A DNA stretch of 64,000 bases from Epiperipatus broadwayi (GCA_028023455.1 JAQFVV010000143.1:2917301-2981300); one strand, 5' to 3'. Positions 46,965 through 59,994 are shown, counted from the first letter of the stretch. Numbers and translations are program-made. Notes: generated from the sequence alone by a model not told the origin.

Positions 46965-47236
46965 TTGATAAAAAACACTTTTATTTAATTTGCTGAGTAA
47001 TGCACTAAAAGTCAAAAAATAAACTTTTTTCTTTAAGCTCAATTTTTCTTATTGTATGTAAATTGAAATAAAAGGATGGGACATTCATAAAGTAATTAAT
47101 TCAATGATTGAATTAATTAATTTACTGACACCTCATGCTTTTATTTCAAGTTACATATAATAAAGAAAAATAAATAAATTTGTTTTTAGTACATTACTCA
47201 TCAAATTAAATAAAAGTTGTTTTTATAAAATATTTC
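46965..47236. repeat. Long palindrome (foldback element), arms about 130 bp
   Basis: The left arm starts ACACTTTTATTTAATTTGCT followed by GAGTAATG and runs to CATAAAGTAATTAATTCAAT. The right arm begins TTGAATTAATTAATTTACTG and ends CATTACTCATCAAATTAAAT followed by AAAAG. The centre is at about 47105, with almost no spacer. No target duplication was recognised. Confidence 0.8.
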
Positions 47237-47469
47237 TTATATATATTGTTTCCTTTAAAAATTTTTTAGTAGGTAATTTTTTAACACATTGTTTGTAATG
47301 AATCAATTTTTACTGTATCTTTTTTATTGTCATTTTTTATATTGTGTTTTATTATTATAAATTTATTAGTATTCTTATGTAGACATATACAAAGGTGGCA
47401 CACAATGATATTTGGTATATTAATTACAGAATATGAAACACCACCATTAAAAAATGAAGTAGTAAGAGT

Positions 47470-47940
47470 CATATCAATAACTGCTAGCAGGAGATAACAG
47501 GATTGGACGAAATGCCAGCAGAGTTATCAAGTAGTAAGAGTCATATCAAGAACTGCTCTCAGGAGATCAAAAAAGGAGAAGTCTCAGCTGTAGAAAGATT
47601 ATATAGTTTAATATTAACTGTGTAATAGAGTGGAGATTGCCCAATGGCTGGATTGTAATAACATTTGTGCTAATACCAAAGGAAGGGGAACTTGGTTAAT
47701 GTTATAATTATAGAATTATAGCTTTGGTTTTACATGCCAGCAAGATAAAATTGAGGATAATGTTAAATAGAATACAGATGGAATCGGAATTTGGAGCAGG
47801 AAAGTTTTAGATCATGATGAGGAACAAGAAATCCTACACATTATTCTCCATAGATTAGGGAATGTCAACAGCAGTCACTTTAATTCTGTTTTATAGATTA
47901 TCAGAAGACTTTTGATTCTGATTTATGTATAAAATACTGA
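47470..47940 (+). pseudogene. RTE-like LINE reverse transcriptase relic
   Basis: Pieces on the plus strand in order: EITGLDEMPAELS (G-x-D-x-x-P-A-E motif), EWRLPNGWIVITFVLIPKEG, CYNYRIIALVLHASKIKLRI, MLNRIQMESEFGAGKF and, after a shift, the region ending IIRRLLILI where Y-x-K-A-F-D-S stands. Stops (for example at about 47697 and 47808) and shifts interrupt it. It stops before the Y/F-A-D-D box. Confidence 0.7.
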
Positions 47941-48969
47941 TAAAAGTAGATTAAAGAATGCATGAGTACATCCAAGAGCTAATATAGATTCAGATTACAA
48001 TTTAATAATAGAAAATTAACATAACATTTCTGTTTGCTTGATCAGCTTATACAACCATATAATTATAAACTGCTTGCAGCCTAACCTGTCATTTATAAGA
48101 TGTATATATTTACTCTTGGATGTTAAGATGATACTTATTTCTTTCTATTTTATAATTCATCTATCTTTTTTATTACATTCATATTCCAATATTTTTTCAT
48201 AATTGATTCTGCTTTGTTTTTCAAAGGCCTGTAATATCTGACCTTTCATTTTCATTTCTAATAATAGATTTATTTTGTGTGGCTTGTTTGTGATCTCAAT
48301 ATTTTATATAACAATTCTATATTACTTCTTATTGTAAAATTTTAGGATTTAAATTGGGATACATGTATAAAGTACCTAGTAGGTTTTCATTTGCTTTTTT
48401 CAGAATTTTAGATTAGAGTCCATCTATTTATAAACATGTAATTAATATAATTCTATATTAATTTAAATTATTTCAAATCTGCATATCAGTTTTGATTAGT
48501 TTATTTGAATCCAATTGTTTTAGCTGATTATTATTACAGGTCAGTATTAAAATTACTACTTAGAAATGTATGGCCATAAAAGCATAAATTAAAACATAAT
48601 AAAGCCATTGTGGCCAGTGTAGTCCCTATGTCCACTTTTGCATCTTCAATAGTGGAATTCAGTGGGTCACTCCACAGTCATCCTTGCACTCAGCAATTCT
48701 GTAACTTCATATAAACAAGGCCAACTCCAACAATGTGAGTGTATAGAATGGACCTTGATTCCCCTTATCTGTGAGCTTTTATATCTTCCTGCTGTTAGTG
48801 GAATGTTCTAGAACTTAATTATTATTGTTCCTTATCTTTTCTAATCCAGAACTGCTTATCAACATTTTAATCTTTAACATTCATAACTTTGTAATACTTT
48901 AATTCTTTTAACTTTAACACACAGTTTACTTCTAATTACACTACCTCTTTACATTTTAAATATATATAT
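47941..48969 (+). other. Intron C, with an unassigned GC-richer block
   Basis: Mostly AT-rich intron. 48600-48800 is less AT-rich (GTGGCCAGTGTAGTCCCTAT, CAGTGGGTCACTCCACAGTC) and looks like part of an unknown repeat, but I find no ends or second copy. ATAT at 48966-48969 is the left target duplicate of the next LTR. Confidence 0.45.
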
Positions 48970-50913
48970 TTTAATGGTCACTGAAAGAGTCTGAAGCTTT
49001 CTTAACATATCCGCACTACAAGGGCGCCATCTAGATATTTGAACCTAGAAAAATTTATATAGTAGGCAGATACGTAAGTTAAGATTCAAAAAGATTTTTT
49101 ATATATCTCATTCTGACCGTTTGCCCAATATCACTAGCTCATAGAGTAGCAGAGATTTAAACATTTTTAAAAGTTTTAATAGATTTATATTCTCAAAATA
49201 TATTAATATTCAAAACAATAAAATAAAAGAAGCCACTGCCAGTAATTAACACACAAATAGATTTTTATTAACGCACATTTAAAATTGAGGAATAAATTTA
49301 TTTTTAGATTTTAACATTAATAATTTTTTTAAAATTTAAATTCAAATTACTATTTAAATGGACCACACAGATGGATATTTAAATTATATTTTACTTTAGC
49401 ATGTCGAGCATAGATAGTCTACATAGATTTTTTTCCACTTAAAAACTTATCAAAACATTCATTCAATCTCAGACTAAGAGTTCGTAGCCAACCCAATGCC
49501 TGCTTCCAGATATATAGTCGCAATCAATGCAATATGAAGGTGCTAACATAAAACCACACCGACAGGAATGTGCATCTGACAGCGTGATATTATTTGAAGG
49601 AAATGATCCGTGTCTAGAGCAGGAATGTACATCTGTCTGACTAAGGAATCATGTATATAATTTTTTTAAAGAGTGCTACGCATGGGGGAGAGCGGTCTTC
49701 TGCCGACTTATAATCCCTCCAGAGCTAGAAGGGGTCAATGGTGCAGGAAATATGTCTGCAACCATTGCAACGTATGACTACCTCTTTGGGGTCATGCATT
49801 CAGTTGGGCATGTTGCCCTGTATGCTAAACATGCTTCACATTATATTAATATAAACACCCATATATCCCTCCACAAGCATTGCCCTAACCATGAAACAAA
49901 TAGCCTGAAATTAAAATCCCTTAAATTAAACATAAACGAATTTAAACATAGTTATTAATCTTTATCCATGCAGCTATCTACACCCAACTTTAAATTTAAT
50001 ACATTTTAGTTAAAACATAATACACACACACAAAAAAAAATGAAATGGAAATGATTGCTTAAACATCTGCATAAAAAAAATATTAACAATTGAATTTGCA
50101 TTTTTAAGTCAGATAAGAGTTCTTACTTTCAGTTATTAATTAATTGCAATTTTAGGAAAGTTCTTATTAGATAGACACAAGAGTTCATACTTTACGGATT
50201 TAGCAGATTTAGAAGTCCATCTTCGTGATCACTTTCATAGATTTTGTCCTCCTTTGAAATGAAACTGCGACTTGCCATGCATTTAGTCAGGAACTGTCAT
50301 CAATAGGCCTCAGCTGGTTGTTCGGAAAATTAAATCTATTGCAGACTTCCACATCGTGAAAATCTGCAATATAGCTAGTTATAACGACATATTCATAGTC
50401 AGCTCTCAGATCACAATTATAATAATCCTTTGGCTTTTATATTTTTCTTAGCCTCTTATCATCAAATCTTGGGATTCAACCAGCAAGACGTCACTAATCC
50501 TTTCGTGTTTCAGTTATGGTCCGTGCTGTCATTTTTGTGCTTGCATTGGTCATTTAATTTCTTTGTATTCTCTTACCATTTAATTTATTTTAAGTGCCTC
50601 AAGGGCCAGTTTGCTTTCGAACAATCATTTAATTAATAAAACAATCATTTCCATTTTCTAGCATTATAGAAATCAACATTATTTCTATTTTCAAAAATAT
50701 CAAATCTTTATATCTTTACTTTTTTTACAAAAAAAAATACTTTCAAATACTTTTTCTTAAAATAGTTTAAGTTTTCCATCTGCGCGACAATATATATATT
50801 CAACAACTTCTAATTTTCAGTTTTTAAGTTTTTTTCTTTTTAGTAAATCAATTTTTATTTACGATCTTTTTATTTTCATTTTAAAATAATGTAACGGCAT
50901 ATATTCCGTTACA
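48970..50913. mobile_element. Solo LTR of family L, diverged (1.9 kb), target duplication ATAT
   Basis: It starts TTTAATGGTCA, which aligns base for base with TGTAACAGTCA of the other family L copies (second base changed). It ends with an inverted pair TGTAACGG...CCGTTACA (50890-50913). ATAT flanks it on both sides (48966-48969 and 50914-50917). No coding domain is present; short frames at 49752 and 50430 show no family. GC-richer patches such as 49678-49740 contrast with intron. Confidence 0.65.
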
Positions 50914-50917
50914 ATAT

Positions 50918-51449
50918 ATATGTATATTGCACTAAATATCTATATATAGCAAAATGTCTAATTATTATCAACTTTTCACACACAAAAAAGCAAAAGTTGG
51001 AAATTAATGCACCTGAAAAAAAAATTAAGTAAATATCTTTCGCTAATGCTAAAATTTGGAGGAAAAAGGCAATAACCATTTCCAAATATTGTCTTAGAGT
51101 CCTCCCTCCCTCTCTTTTTGGTTTTATAAACTTAGTCCAATGTAAAATCTAAAGGTAATTTCTTCTCATTCAGCTTTAGCTTAAATGCTACTGGTAGAAA
51201 TAATGTTAAGATTCTGGTTTATTTTTAAAAAATTAATATTAATTTTTAATTTTATAGATAATAATATTGTTGTCTCTTTTGCTTATGTGTTTTGTATTAG
51301 TTCCATTCTCTTAGCAAATGCTTTCTCTTCCAGCCAAATATAAACAGTTTTTCTTCAGAAAAAATGTATTTCCAAAATTAGATCACAATAATTTCTCATT
51401 TAATCATGTATTAATAAATATTAGATTACATAATTAATATATATATGTG
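50918..51449 (+). other. Intron C, no gene seen
   Basis: AT-rich intron with a short TG microsatellite near 51445-51461. Confidence 0.5.
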
Positions 51450-53170
51450 TGTGAGTGTGTGTAATTGAGGAGAGAAAATCATTCTCGGGTTATTAATAAA
51501 TCACACTGTATGTTAGAAAAGAATCAAGAATAGAATGAATTCACCTAGTTTCTAAGCTTTTGATATTTATAAGTTTGTCTTAGCTAATATTGATAGATAT
51601 TAGAGTAAATTTAATATGTTAGCCAGATGAAAATAGGGCATTAATAATTATTAAGTAATAATCAGTAGTGCAAGGATGGAGATCTCTCTTTTAATAACTT
51701 TGTGTTAATAATTAAACAAATTAATAATTGCAAACATGAAATTAGCATACCTTAATGTGTATGTAATTAAGGAGACTAACCACTCTCTTGCATGCTATGA
51801 CTAAATTACATTGTTTGATGTGTGCAGGGCTAGATTGATCTAAGGCAGATGAACACTTATATTATTTTGATAATAATGTACAGAAAACATTTTAAACTTA
51901 GTCAAAATATATAATATTATTAACTTGCTAATCTTTCAACTAGTAGCTTGCTAGTTGAATTCCAACAACTAACTCATTCTTAATTATGCCAGCACAGTTC
52001 TTTATATTTAATTATAATATTGCATTTTTTATACAGTACTTTATTCTGTTAACTTTTCACCAAAATGATCTCTTCAGCATATTTCACTGCTCATGGACTG
52101 CTATTTTCCCAAGCACCTTATTACTCACATTATACCTAGCACTAAACAGCTCTCTATATTCTTACTATTTTGTTAAGACTTTCATATATATATATTGATT
52201 ATAATACTTCTTTCATATACACTTCAATGCAATATATATATATGCAAAGAAAGTAAAAGAGAAGAATAAGAGAATTGTTGACATTTTATATATTTCATTT
52301 TATTTAATTTGCATAAAATAGTTTCATCATTATGGTCTTGCAAATTAGTATATCCATGTTGATTTGGTAATTTGCATAATTTCACTTATGCATTTTCATT
52401 ATTTCTAGAATGTCTTTTAAATTGACTACTTTCTTATGCACACATATGTAATTTTATTTATTATTTACATAATTTAGTCAATACACAGCAATGTTAACAA
52501 AAGATCAAGGATAGAATGGATTCACCTCTTCTTTAACCTCTGCTCTCGATTCTTTGCTAACATAGAGTATTATTTATTCATAGCCTGAATTAGAATAGTT
52601 CACTTTCTTTATGTTTACAATTATTAACTTCTGCTTAATTATTAAAACAAGATTATTAAAAGAGAGATTTTGTCTCCCTCACTGAACAATTGATTATTAC
52701 TTAATAATTATTAATGCTATATTTTTATTTGGCCGATATATTAAATTCATTCTGAATTTCTATTCATATTAGCAAAAGATAAGCTTATAAACATCAAAAG
52801 CTTAGAAAATAAGCAAATTTACTCTATTCTTGATCGTTTTCTAACATATAGAGTGATATTTATTGATAACTTGTGAGAGGATTACTTCCCTTAATTACCT
52901 ATATATTTAGCTATACTAATTTCATATTTACAATTAACTTCTGCTGATCATTAAAACAATTATTAAAAGAGAGATTCTGACACTATCCATACAATTGTTT
53001 ATTACTTAATAATTATTGATACCATATTTTTATCTAGCTAATATATTAAATTCACTTTGAATTTTTATTAATGTTCGCAAGGATAAACTTATAAATATTA
53101 AAAGCTTAAAGAATGGATAGATCCAATCTATTCTTGATTCTTTGTTTATATACAGTGTTATTTATTCGTA
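51450..53170. repeat. Cluster of a 300-bp repeat in both orientations
   Basis: An inverted copy lies at about 51480-51790 (AAAGAATCAAGAATAGAATG ... CTAAGCTTTTGATATTTATA ... AATAATTATTAAGTAATAAT). Direct copies lie at about 52500-52890 and 52900-53170 (ATTATTAAAAGAGAGATT, TTATTACTTAATAATTATT, CTTATAAACATCAAAAGCTT, CTATTCTTGATC). The copies are diverged by perhaps a tenth to a fifth by eye. Confidence 0.75.
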
Positions 53171-53229
53171 GTCTGAGAGAGTTGGTTTTCTTCTTAATTA
53201 TATATATATCGAGCTATGCATATTTCATT

Positions 53230-54030
53230 ATATATATTGTACCGGATAATAAAAGAATAGCTAAAATAGTATTTAATTGGGTTATGAGTAAAGGGCAGGC
53301 AACAAGATGGGTGAGAAAGGTAATGCGGTATGCTAAAGATTTGGATAAAGAATTTATATCAGTATACTACAAAAGGTGGGATGATTGTGTTAGGAGGATT
53401 GTTGAGTGTTATAGTGGTAAGGAATGGGATAAAATAATAGATGCATTAATAAAGAATAGGGAGTTGGAGAGATGGAGAACTAGTATAGAGAATAAAAAGA
53501 GTTTAAATATATACAGAAGTAAATGGAACAGTGGGTGTTGAGGTAGTTTATGATAATAGCAAGGAAAGTTGTTTATTGTTTAAGGCTTGAATGGGATCTT
53601 AAGCAACAAAAGAATATACATGTAAATAGAAAAATATGAGTAATTTAGTCTGAAAATTGTGTAAGGAAGGCATAGAAAATATTAGGCATTTGTTAATCGA
53701 ATGTAAATGCTTGAAAGCAGAAAGGGTACAAAGAATGAAGTTATGGAAGAATTAATATGAACAAAATGATTATACAGAAAGTAAGTTATTGGTTTTTATG
53801 CTGGGTTGGGGATAAGATAAGGAGGATTTAGATATAAAGGCCATAGAGTTGACAAAGATTATGTTGTGGAAATGGGATGGAGCAGATTATGGAAAAGGGA
53901 AGGTAAAGTGGTTTAACAGGTTTCTCTGGGCATAGTTGCTGAGATATTCCTGACTCCATTTAAGAAGTCACAGTGCATCACATCACATAAAAATTTGATT
54001 TATGGTTATCAAAAAGTTAATGATGATGAA
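53230..54030 (+). pseudogene. LINE 3' relic (C-terminal region and tail)
   Basis: Within the frame 53113-53541 the part after about 53235 reads as a LINE C terminus: KQ-type helices (YKRWDDCVRRIVECYSGKEW; NRELERWRTSIENKKSLNIY). Past the stop, in another frame at about 53660-53740, comes a C-x2-C-x-E-G motif with IRHLLIECKCLKAER, the cysteine/histidine motif (C-x2-C-x7-H-x4-C) typical at the end of LINE Pol. The 3' end carries a TGATGATGAA run near 54020. The first 40 residues of the frame come from the neighbouring repeat cluster. Confidence 0.7.
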
Positions 54031-54049
54031 TATAAATACCTCTAGCTAG

Positions 54050-55703
54050 ACTCAGGGAGAGGAAGAGATCTTAAACATTGTTCATACAATTGAGGGACAG
54101 GACACAGAAACAAATAACAGTTTAACCCAAATTTCCCAACCTTTGTTCAAAAGTGCAAGTGAATATTGTGGTATTTCAAATACTTTGGCAGATAATTTTG
54201 TTTTCTCACCTAAGAATTAAAGGGAATTATCATGATCTTTCTGCCAGTGATCTATCTACTCCACTTTCTCTTAATTAGATATTTTAATAAAGATGAACTT
54301 GGATGGAAGTTAACGAACAGCTTAGAGCGAGCTTTCCTTAACCCCGTAAAAAGAGCAGGACAAAACAAGGATGTCATATGCTCCGTAAACACTCATAAGA
54401 GATCGTGTTACAATGCGACCTTTAAGATTACCTCCATACAGGCAATAAAAAAGATTATGATTTTACGTAATCTGAAATATAATAAAACAAAATCTCTATC
54501 ACTTACAAGCATAGAACTATATAATCAATAAATAGCTAGCCAAAAGATCTATGGTCTGCAGGAAACGCAAACACATATTAAACTAACTAAAGTGAATTGA
54601 TATAAAAAAGATAGGTGATCTAAAATTGAAAACTAGTATTATCTCCCAAAGCTTTTAACATCACTTAATAATAATAATAATAAAGAAAACAATGATTATA
54701 AAATATTAGCTCACAATACACTCTAACAAAGTGATAAAATCTTAAACTAATTCTCTACAAGTTACAGATTCCATTAAAAAAATACACATAATAGAAGAAA
54801 GATTTAAAAATTGATTAATATTCTAAACTTAGACGAATAAACCTATCATATGTTCTTTTTGTTTTTTTAATATCAAGCTTAGATACTTAAGCTCTGGTTA
54901 AAATATAAAATATTCAGCCACCTCCAGGGCTTCAAATTTTTTGTCTGATTGATTCCAGTGGGGTGCGTAAAGTTTTATTTTTATCGGGAGTACATTGTGA
55001 TGGTTTTGGATCTTCATTTATCTGGTTGGGAGTACGAAGGCAATCTTCAGAATCAGTCTCAAACTAGGCAATTATGACATGTTCATGAGGACACAAATTC
55101 CGAGATCTGGGATTCGTTTTGGGATTGGTTTAGCATGGCATATTTTTAATATGGTTCTTTAACTGGGTTGTTTCTGCATGATGAACAAATGGTTATTTTC
55201 AGTATTAAGTGTAGTCACTTTTTTTTCTTATTTTCTCAAATAGTTTCTTTAGCTATTAGTACTTGGCAATTCAATCTTCTTTTAGCAGTTTTCGATTAGC
55301 AAATATAAAAATATATGATATAAGCAGTCCGCAATTAGTGAATATAAAAATCTATATAACATCAGCAGTCTGCAATTATCAAATATAAAAATATATCTCA
55401 GTCAAAAACACGAGTTTTTTTATACCATTGTTATCTCTGCCAGATCTTAATTAAAAGTTTTAACCAGGGCTTTCTTTATCTCTCGCTAAATCTTAATTAA
55501 AAATTTCAACTAAGGTTATCTTTTATCTTTTTACTTTTCTAATATCAATTTTAATAAATTAAAAATAAGTCTCAGCATTTAAAATAGATTAAAACAAAAC
55601 AAAATGAAAAGAATTGTCTCTTTCAAAGTTCTTTCAAAACAAAATATTTTTACAATTTCAAAATATAATGGTGTATGTGTGTAATGGCATGTACGCTTAC
55701 AAA
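54050..55703. mobile_element. Possible further LTR of family L (only one end seen)
   Basis: TGTAATGGCATGTACGCTTACA at 55681-55702 aligns with TGTAACGGCATATATTCCGTTACA, the terminal stem-loop of the LTR at 48970-50913. The region to its left is less AT-rich in parts (54330-54420, 55000-55130) like the other family L LTRs, and CTCAGGGAGAGGAAGAG at about 54052 recalls the block near their other end. The left end and target duplication were not found. The 99-codon frame at 54232-54531 shows no family. Confidence 0.35.
55286..55405 (+). repeat. Three tandem units of about 40 bp
   Basis: AGCAGTTTTCGATTAGCAAA, AGCAGTCCGCAATTAGTGAA and AGCAGTCTGCAATTATCAAA each lead into TATAAAAATATAT-like sequence, at a spacing of about 40 bases. 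Confidence 0.8.
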
Positions 55704-56599
55704 CAAAAATAAAATAAAATACAAAATTTTAAATAAAATTTTCTCTTCCCCTCTAAAATCTTTATAGATATACATTTTAGTTTTGATTTTAGAAGGGAGG
55801 ATTTTTGAAGCAGAGAAAATATCTGGTTCAATATATTCAGCACATTAATTTAAATGAAATATTTACAAATAGCTTCTGATAGCTTACACGAATGATAAAA
55901 AAAATCAATGCAATTTTTCGAGATTTTTTTACAGTACAGCTGATACCAGGATTAGAGTTATCTTATTTTATGTCTCTTTTTCCATTCAGTTTGTTTTATA
56001 TTATTTAATCATTTGTGTTTTTTCTTAACCATTCAGAGTTTTAGGCTTCTAGAATATTAATTAATTAAATTTTCTTCATTAACTTTATAAATAAATAGGT
56101 TAAAGATTTAACTTTTATTTATTATTATTTACATGTTTTTTTTAATTTAATTAAAATTATAAATTCTTTACATTCCTCATTAAAGGAAAACTTTTAAGAA
56201 AATATTACTTACCATCTTTATTATTTTACTTATATACAATGACGGACACCTATCCAACTGGGTTTTTTTTTCTAACTATGAGTTCACTTGCAATATCTGT
56301 GTGATTAATGTTTTAATCTGTTTGTTTATTAAATTCTAATGTTACTTTGACTTGGTTTTGGGGGTCTGTATCTTCACTTTTCAGAGTTTGGTTTTTTTGG
56401 CTATTATAGTTGGGTTTTTCTTTTTTAATGTTAGTTTTGACCACTAATTATCTTTATCTGATATTAGGATGAAAATAATTGATGTATCTTTTATACTAAA
56501 CACTACTTTTTGTTTTTATTACTACACTATTTCAGGATGTTATCTTCTAAATTTTTCCTTTAATTTATGTTTCTCTTAAGCATGTCTGATTTCTTTAAT
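55704..56599 (+). other. Intron C, no gene seen
   Basis: AT-rich intron; the minus strand may contain the far end of the gypsy relic that follows but nothing could be read with confidence. Confidence 0.4.
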
Positions 56600-58250
56600 T
56601 TAAAATCTTTTTTTCTTCTTCTGGATGTTATTAAATCATTTTCACTTCAATATATCAGTAATTCTGTTGGACTTTTCTTGGTCACTATTGATGGATTTAA
56701 GTGTTAATGGATTAATGAAATTCAATTTTACTTTCTCCATCATCAATTTTAATTGCTACATGGCTCTTTCTGTCATGCTGCATATATGAAGTATTACCCT
56801 ATCTCATGATTCCTTTAAATTTTTCAGTTGTAAATGTTGTACTACTATTACTAATAAGCAATTCTACGATTCCTTGATATTAAAAGATCTCTGAACCTCA
56901 TAAGTATTTATTTAGAGCTGATATTTTTAACCATTCTGTATTTTTCCCATTTAGAAAAAGCATTTAAAACAAGGAGCATGTGGCCATTAAAAAAAGTCCT
57001 GCAGAATCTTTATGTACTCTTTCCTCTGACTAATTAGGTTATGGACAATATATCTTTGGCAATAATTTCACTTTGATTTGAGATAATTTGTAATGTTTAA
57101 TTGATTTTCTGTTGTTGGCTATCAAATACAATAGTGTCCCAGAGCTTTTATTAAAATTATTCTGGGATGTCCATCATATGTTTTAATTTAAGATTTTCTT
57201 TCTCTCTTGTTCTGATATAACAACTTGGTCATGTCATAATATATTTCCTTTGGATAGTAACAGTTTTTGGAATACTGGAGAGGCTAGCCCTCTCTTATCT
57301 TCTTTAGTAGTCCATGTTTCAATCACTTTACTGTTGAGAATTTCAGAATTCATATTATCTATATAGTTGATCTGTGAATTTTGGGAATAGTTTTGATTTA
57401 TTAGGGAATCTCGATAAGCATTTGCATGTATTATTAAGAAAATTTATATATAGTAAACAATCATATACAAAGTCAATAGATTCTACCATTTTAACTTTTG
57501 AGAGCCTATTTGATATGCTAGATATAGTTCCTGCTAAAATTTCTAATCAGGGTTTATGGTCTGCCAAAAATGATAACCAAAAGCTTTTCATTTAATTGAT
57601 TATATATTTTTCCCTTCATTAGACAGGATGCATGGCACATATGTGGTTTGAACTTTCACTCTTATTGATATCATGTCTTATAATTGCTCACATTTCGCAC
57701 ACTGATTTCTCAGTAGTAAGCAACAGTTTGAGGATTAAGAAACTCAGAATAATGATTTAACTTTATGAAATGATTTTTCTGACCTTGTTCCCATGTAGAT
57801 TTTTTAAAAACACACCAATCAATGGACTAGTTTCATAAGTTTTTGCCTTAAAGAAGCTGTCCCAAAAGATTCAGAAAGAGCCTTTGCTTTCATCATTTTA
57901 TTTTTTTGGATGTTTTTTTTTTTACAATTCTCAGATACCAGATAATTCCCGCATCTTCTGAGTTTACATACACATTTTTTTTTCATTTTGCACTTTTTTA
58001 TATATGTTAATATAGCTTTTCCTCTATCATAGTTGTTATCAAAGTGTAGTATCACATCATTAAGATATATAATAACAGAAAATCCTATAAAATGCTGCTG
58101 GTTACATTTTTTAGCATAATGGTACATCTCTAATGCTAAACAAATTATGGTTGAAATATTTTCCAAACTTAACTCTGTGTCATTTGTATCCAAAATCTAA
58201 TTACAGTTTTAATAAAGAATTTGATAATTTACTTGAGTTTTTCTAGGAAT
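56600..58250 (-). pseudogene. Third gypsy pol relic, antisense
   Basis: Read downwards on the minus strand: VIIYLNDVILHFDNNYDRGK (Y-x-D-D box with D to N, about 58060-58000); RNase H pieces KIYNQLNEKLLVIIFG (57620-57570), ADHKP region and CKCLSRFPNKS (57440-57400); then integrase pieces, SKVIETWTTKED, QVVISEQERKKILN (about 57210) and the core region near 56990-56800 (FNGHMLLVLNAFSKW, with ISNSSTTFTTEKF in place of S-D-N-G). Every domain is crossed by stops. It differs in sequence from the plus-strand gypsy copies, so it is another family or an older copy. Confidence 0.7.
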
Positions 58251-59994
58251 TTAAAAGATAAGATCAGTTTTGAGAAATCATAATCAATTTACAAACTTAA
58301 GATAGATATATTTTTTTTGGTTCTTGTTGATATAATAAAATTTTGAAGGAAATTAAGGATACGTTTCCTCATCCAGTACAATAGACATGAGATTGATAAT
58401 ATGTTCTCATTTATTTACTGATATTGAGTTGATTATGATAGAAATCAATATTCAGATGTAAAATGTTAGATCAACTACACATTTATATTAAGATTGTTAA
58501 TAGCTTTATAGATTTATTAATATTTTATACATTGTAGCGCAAAATGAAAAGCTATCCTTTTACTTTCAACAAAATTATTGCAAACATATTTTCACTGCAA
58601 GAAAATCAAATCATATATCACGTGACTTACTTTAATAAGCTTGTATTACAAATGTTATATAATGAGCGTGGCAATAGCTCTTAACAAGCTTTTTGGAATA
58701 TCCCTATCCTCAGACCAATGTTAAGAGCTATTTGCACTTAATTTACATAAGACTGTATTCATATTTTCAAAACATTATTAACTATGTGTAGTATATTTAA
58801 TAAATTCTGCTAATTTTTAATTCAACAGTTTTAAGAATTTGCCAGGAACTTTAAATTTTATCTCTGAAAGACATCCTTTAACATTTTTATTTTAATTAAA
58901 AAAATTTTTTTTTAACCATATCTGTTTAATTTTTACATTAGTTTAACTTTTACTAACATCAGACTTAATCATTTTAAGAACTTTAATATAATAAAATGAG
59001 TTAAGTTTGATGTCTTCTTATTTGATGATTCTGTAGTTAGACAATTGATTTTTAAAGTATAATTAAAGCTTAAATGTCAACATTCCAAATATTTTTTTTC
59101 CTGATATTTTTGATGTGATATTTACTAGAAAATATTTTTTTTTTATCCATAGAAATTTATAGTTTATTTGTGTGTGTGTATTATATATAAATAAGTATAT
59201 AAAATTTTAAATAAGGTTTTTGAATGAAAGACAGCTTAACTTTTAAAAACTCATATATCATATATAAAAATATGATAAAAAATTATTGGCTTCTTCCAGT
59301 GAAGAGCTCATGAATTATTTATTTCTCTTTTAAAATGTCCTTTCAGAAAATGTCAATTTATAAAACATTTCTAATTGGAAAAAAGACAGATTTCAGAAAA
59401 CAAAGAGTAAAAAGAAAATAGTAGCATAATTTATATCTAAATTCTTCAAAAGTTATCAGATATCTTCATTAGCAATTTTAAAATTTCCAAAAGATTGCTA
59501 AAATTACAAAATTTGCTTTTAAAAAAATTGTAATGCTAAATTGTGATCATCTGGTAGATAAAAGCAACTGCTTTATGATTCAGACATCACTAATGAATTT
59601 GCAGCTAGTTAGAGCAACATTGTCCATGATATCAATGGGTATAAACATCAATTTTTTTTGGAAAACTGGTGAAACGGAGGATAAAAAGAAGATTAATGAT
59701 TATGAAACTAAAAAATTGTCAAAACTTATAATCTTTAAAGCATTTTTTGGTGGAAAGATTTTGTGAAATGTGGCTTTACATTTACACTTAAAAGTAATAA
59801 TAAAGTTGTCTTAAAATAGTTATGAATAATAAAAAAATATCTAAAAAAATAAATTTATGCTATAGAATATTATTATACTCTATGTTTTAAATATAAAAAG
59901 AATTTTTGGAAAATAACAGAGGAGTGGATTTTTGAATACAAACAACATTACATGATTCTCTCATAACCGCTCTTGAAATAATTATTTGATTATA
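58251..59994 (+). other. Intron C, with one short hairpin
   Basis: AT-rich intron. GCAATAGCTCTTAACA at 58671-58686 and TGTTAAGAGCTATTTGC at 58719-58735 form a stem with a loop of about 32 bases. The frame at 59533-59766 shows no family. Confidence 0.5.

Noticed and set aside
53113-53235. Membrane protein at the start of the 142-codon frame
   Set aside because: The hydrophobic first 40 residues come from the AT-rich repeat cluster; the remainder is a LINE tail.
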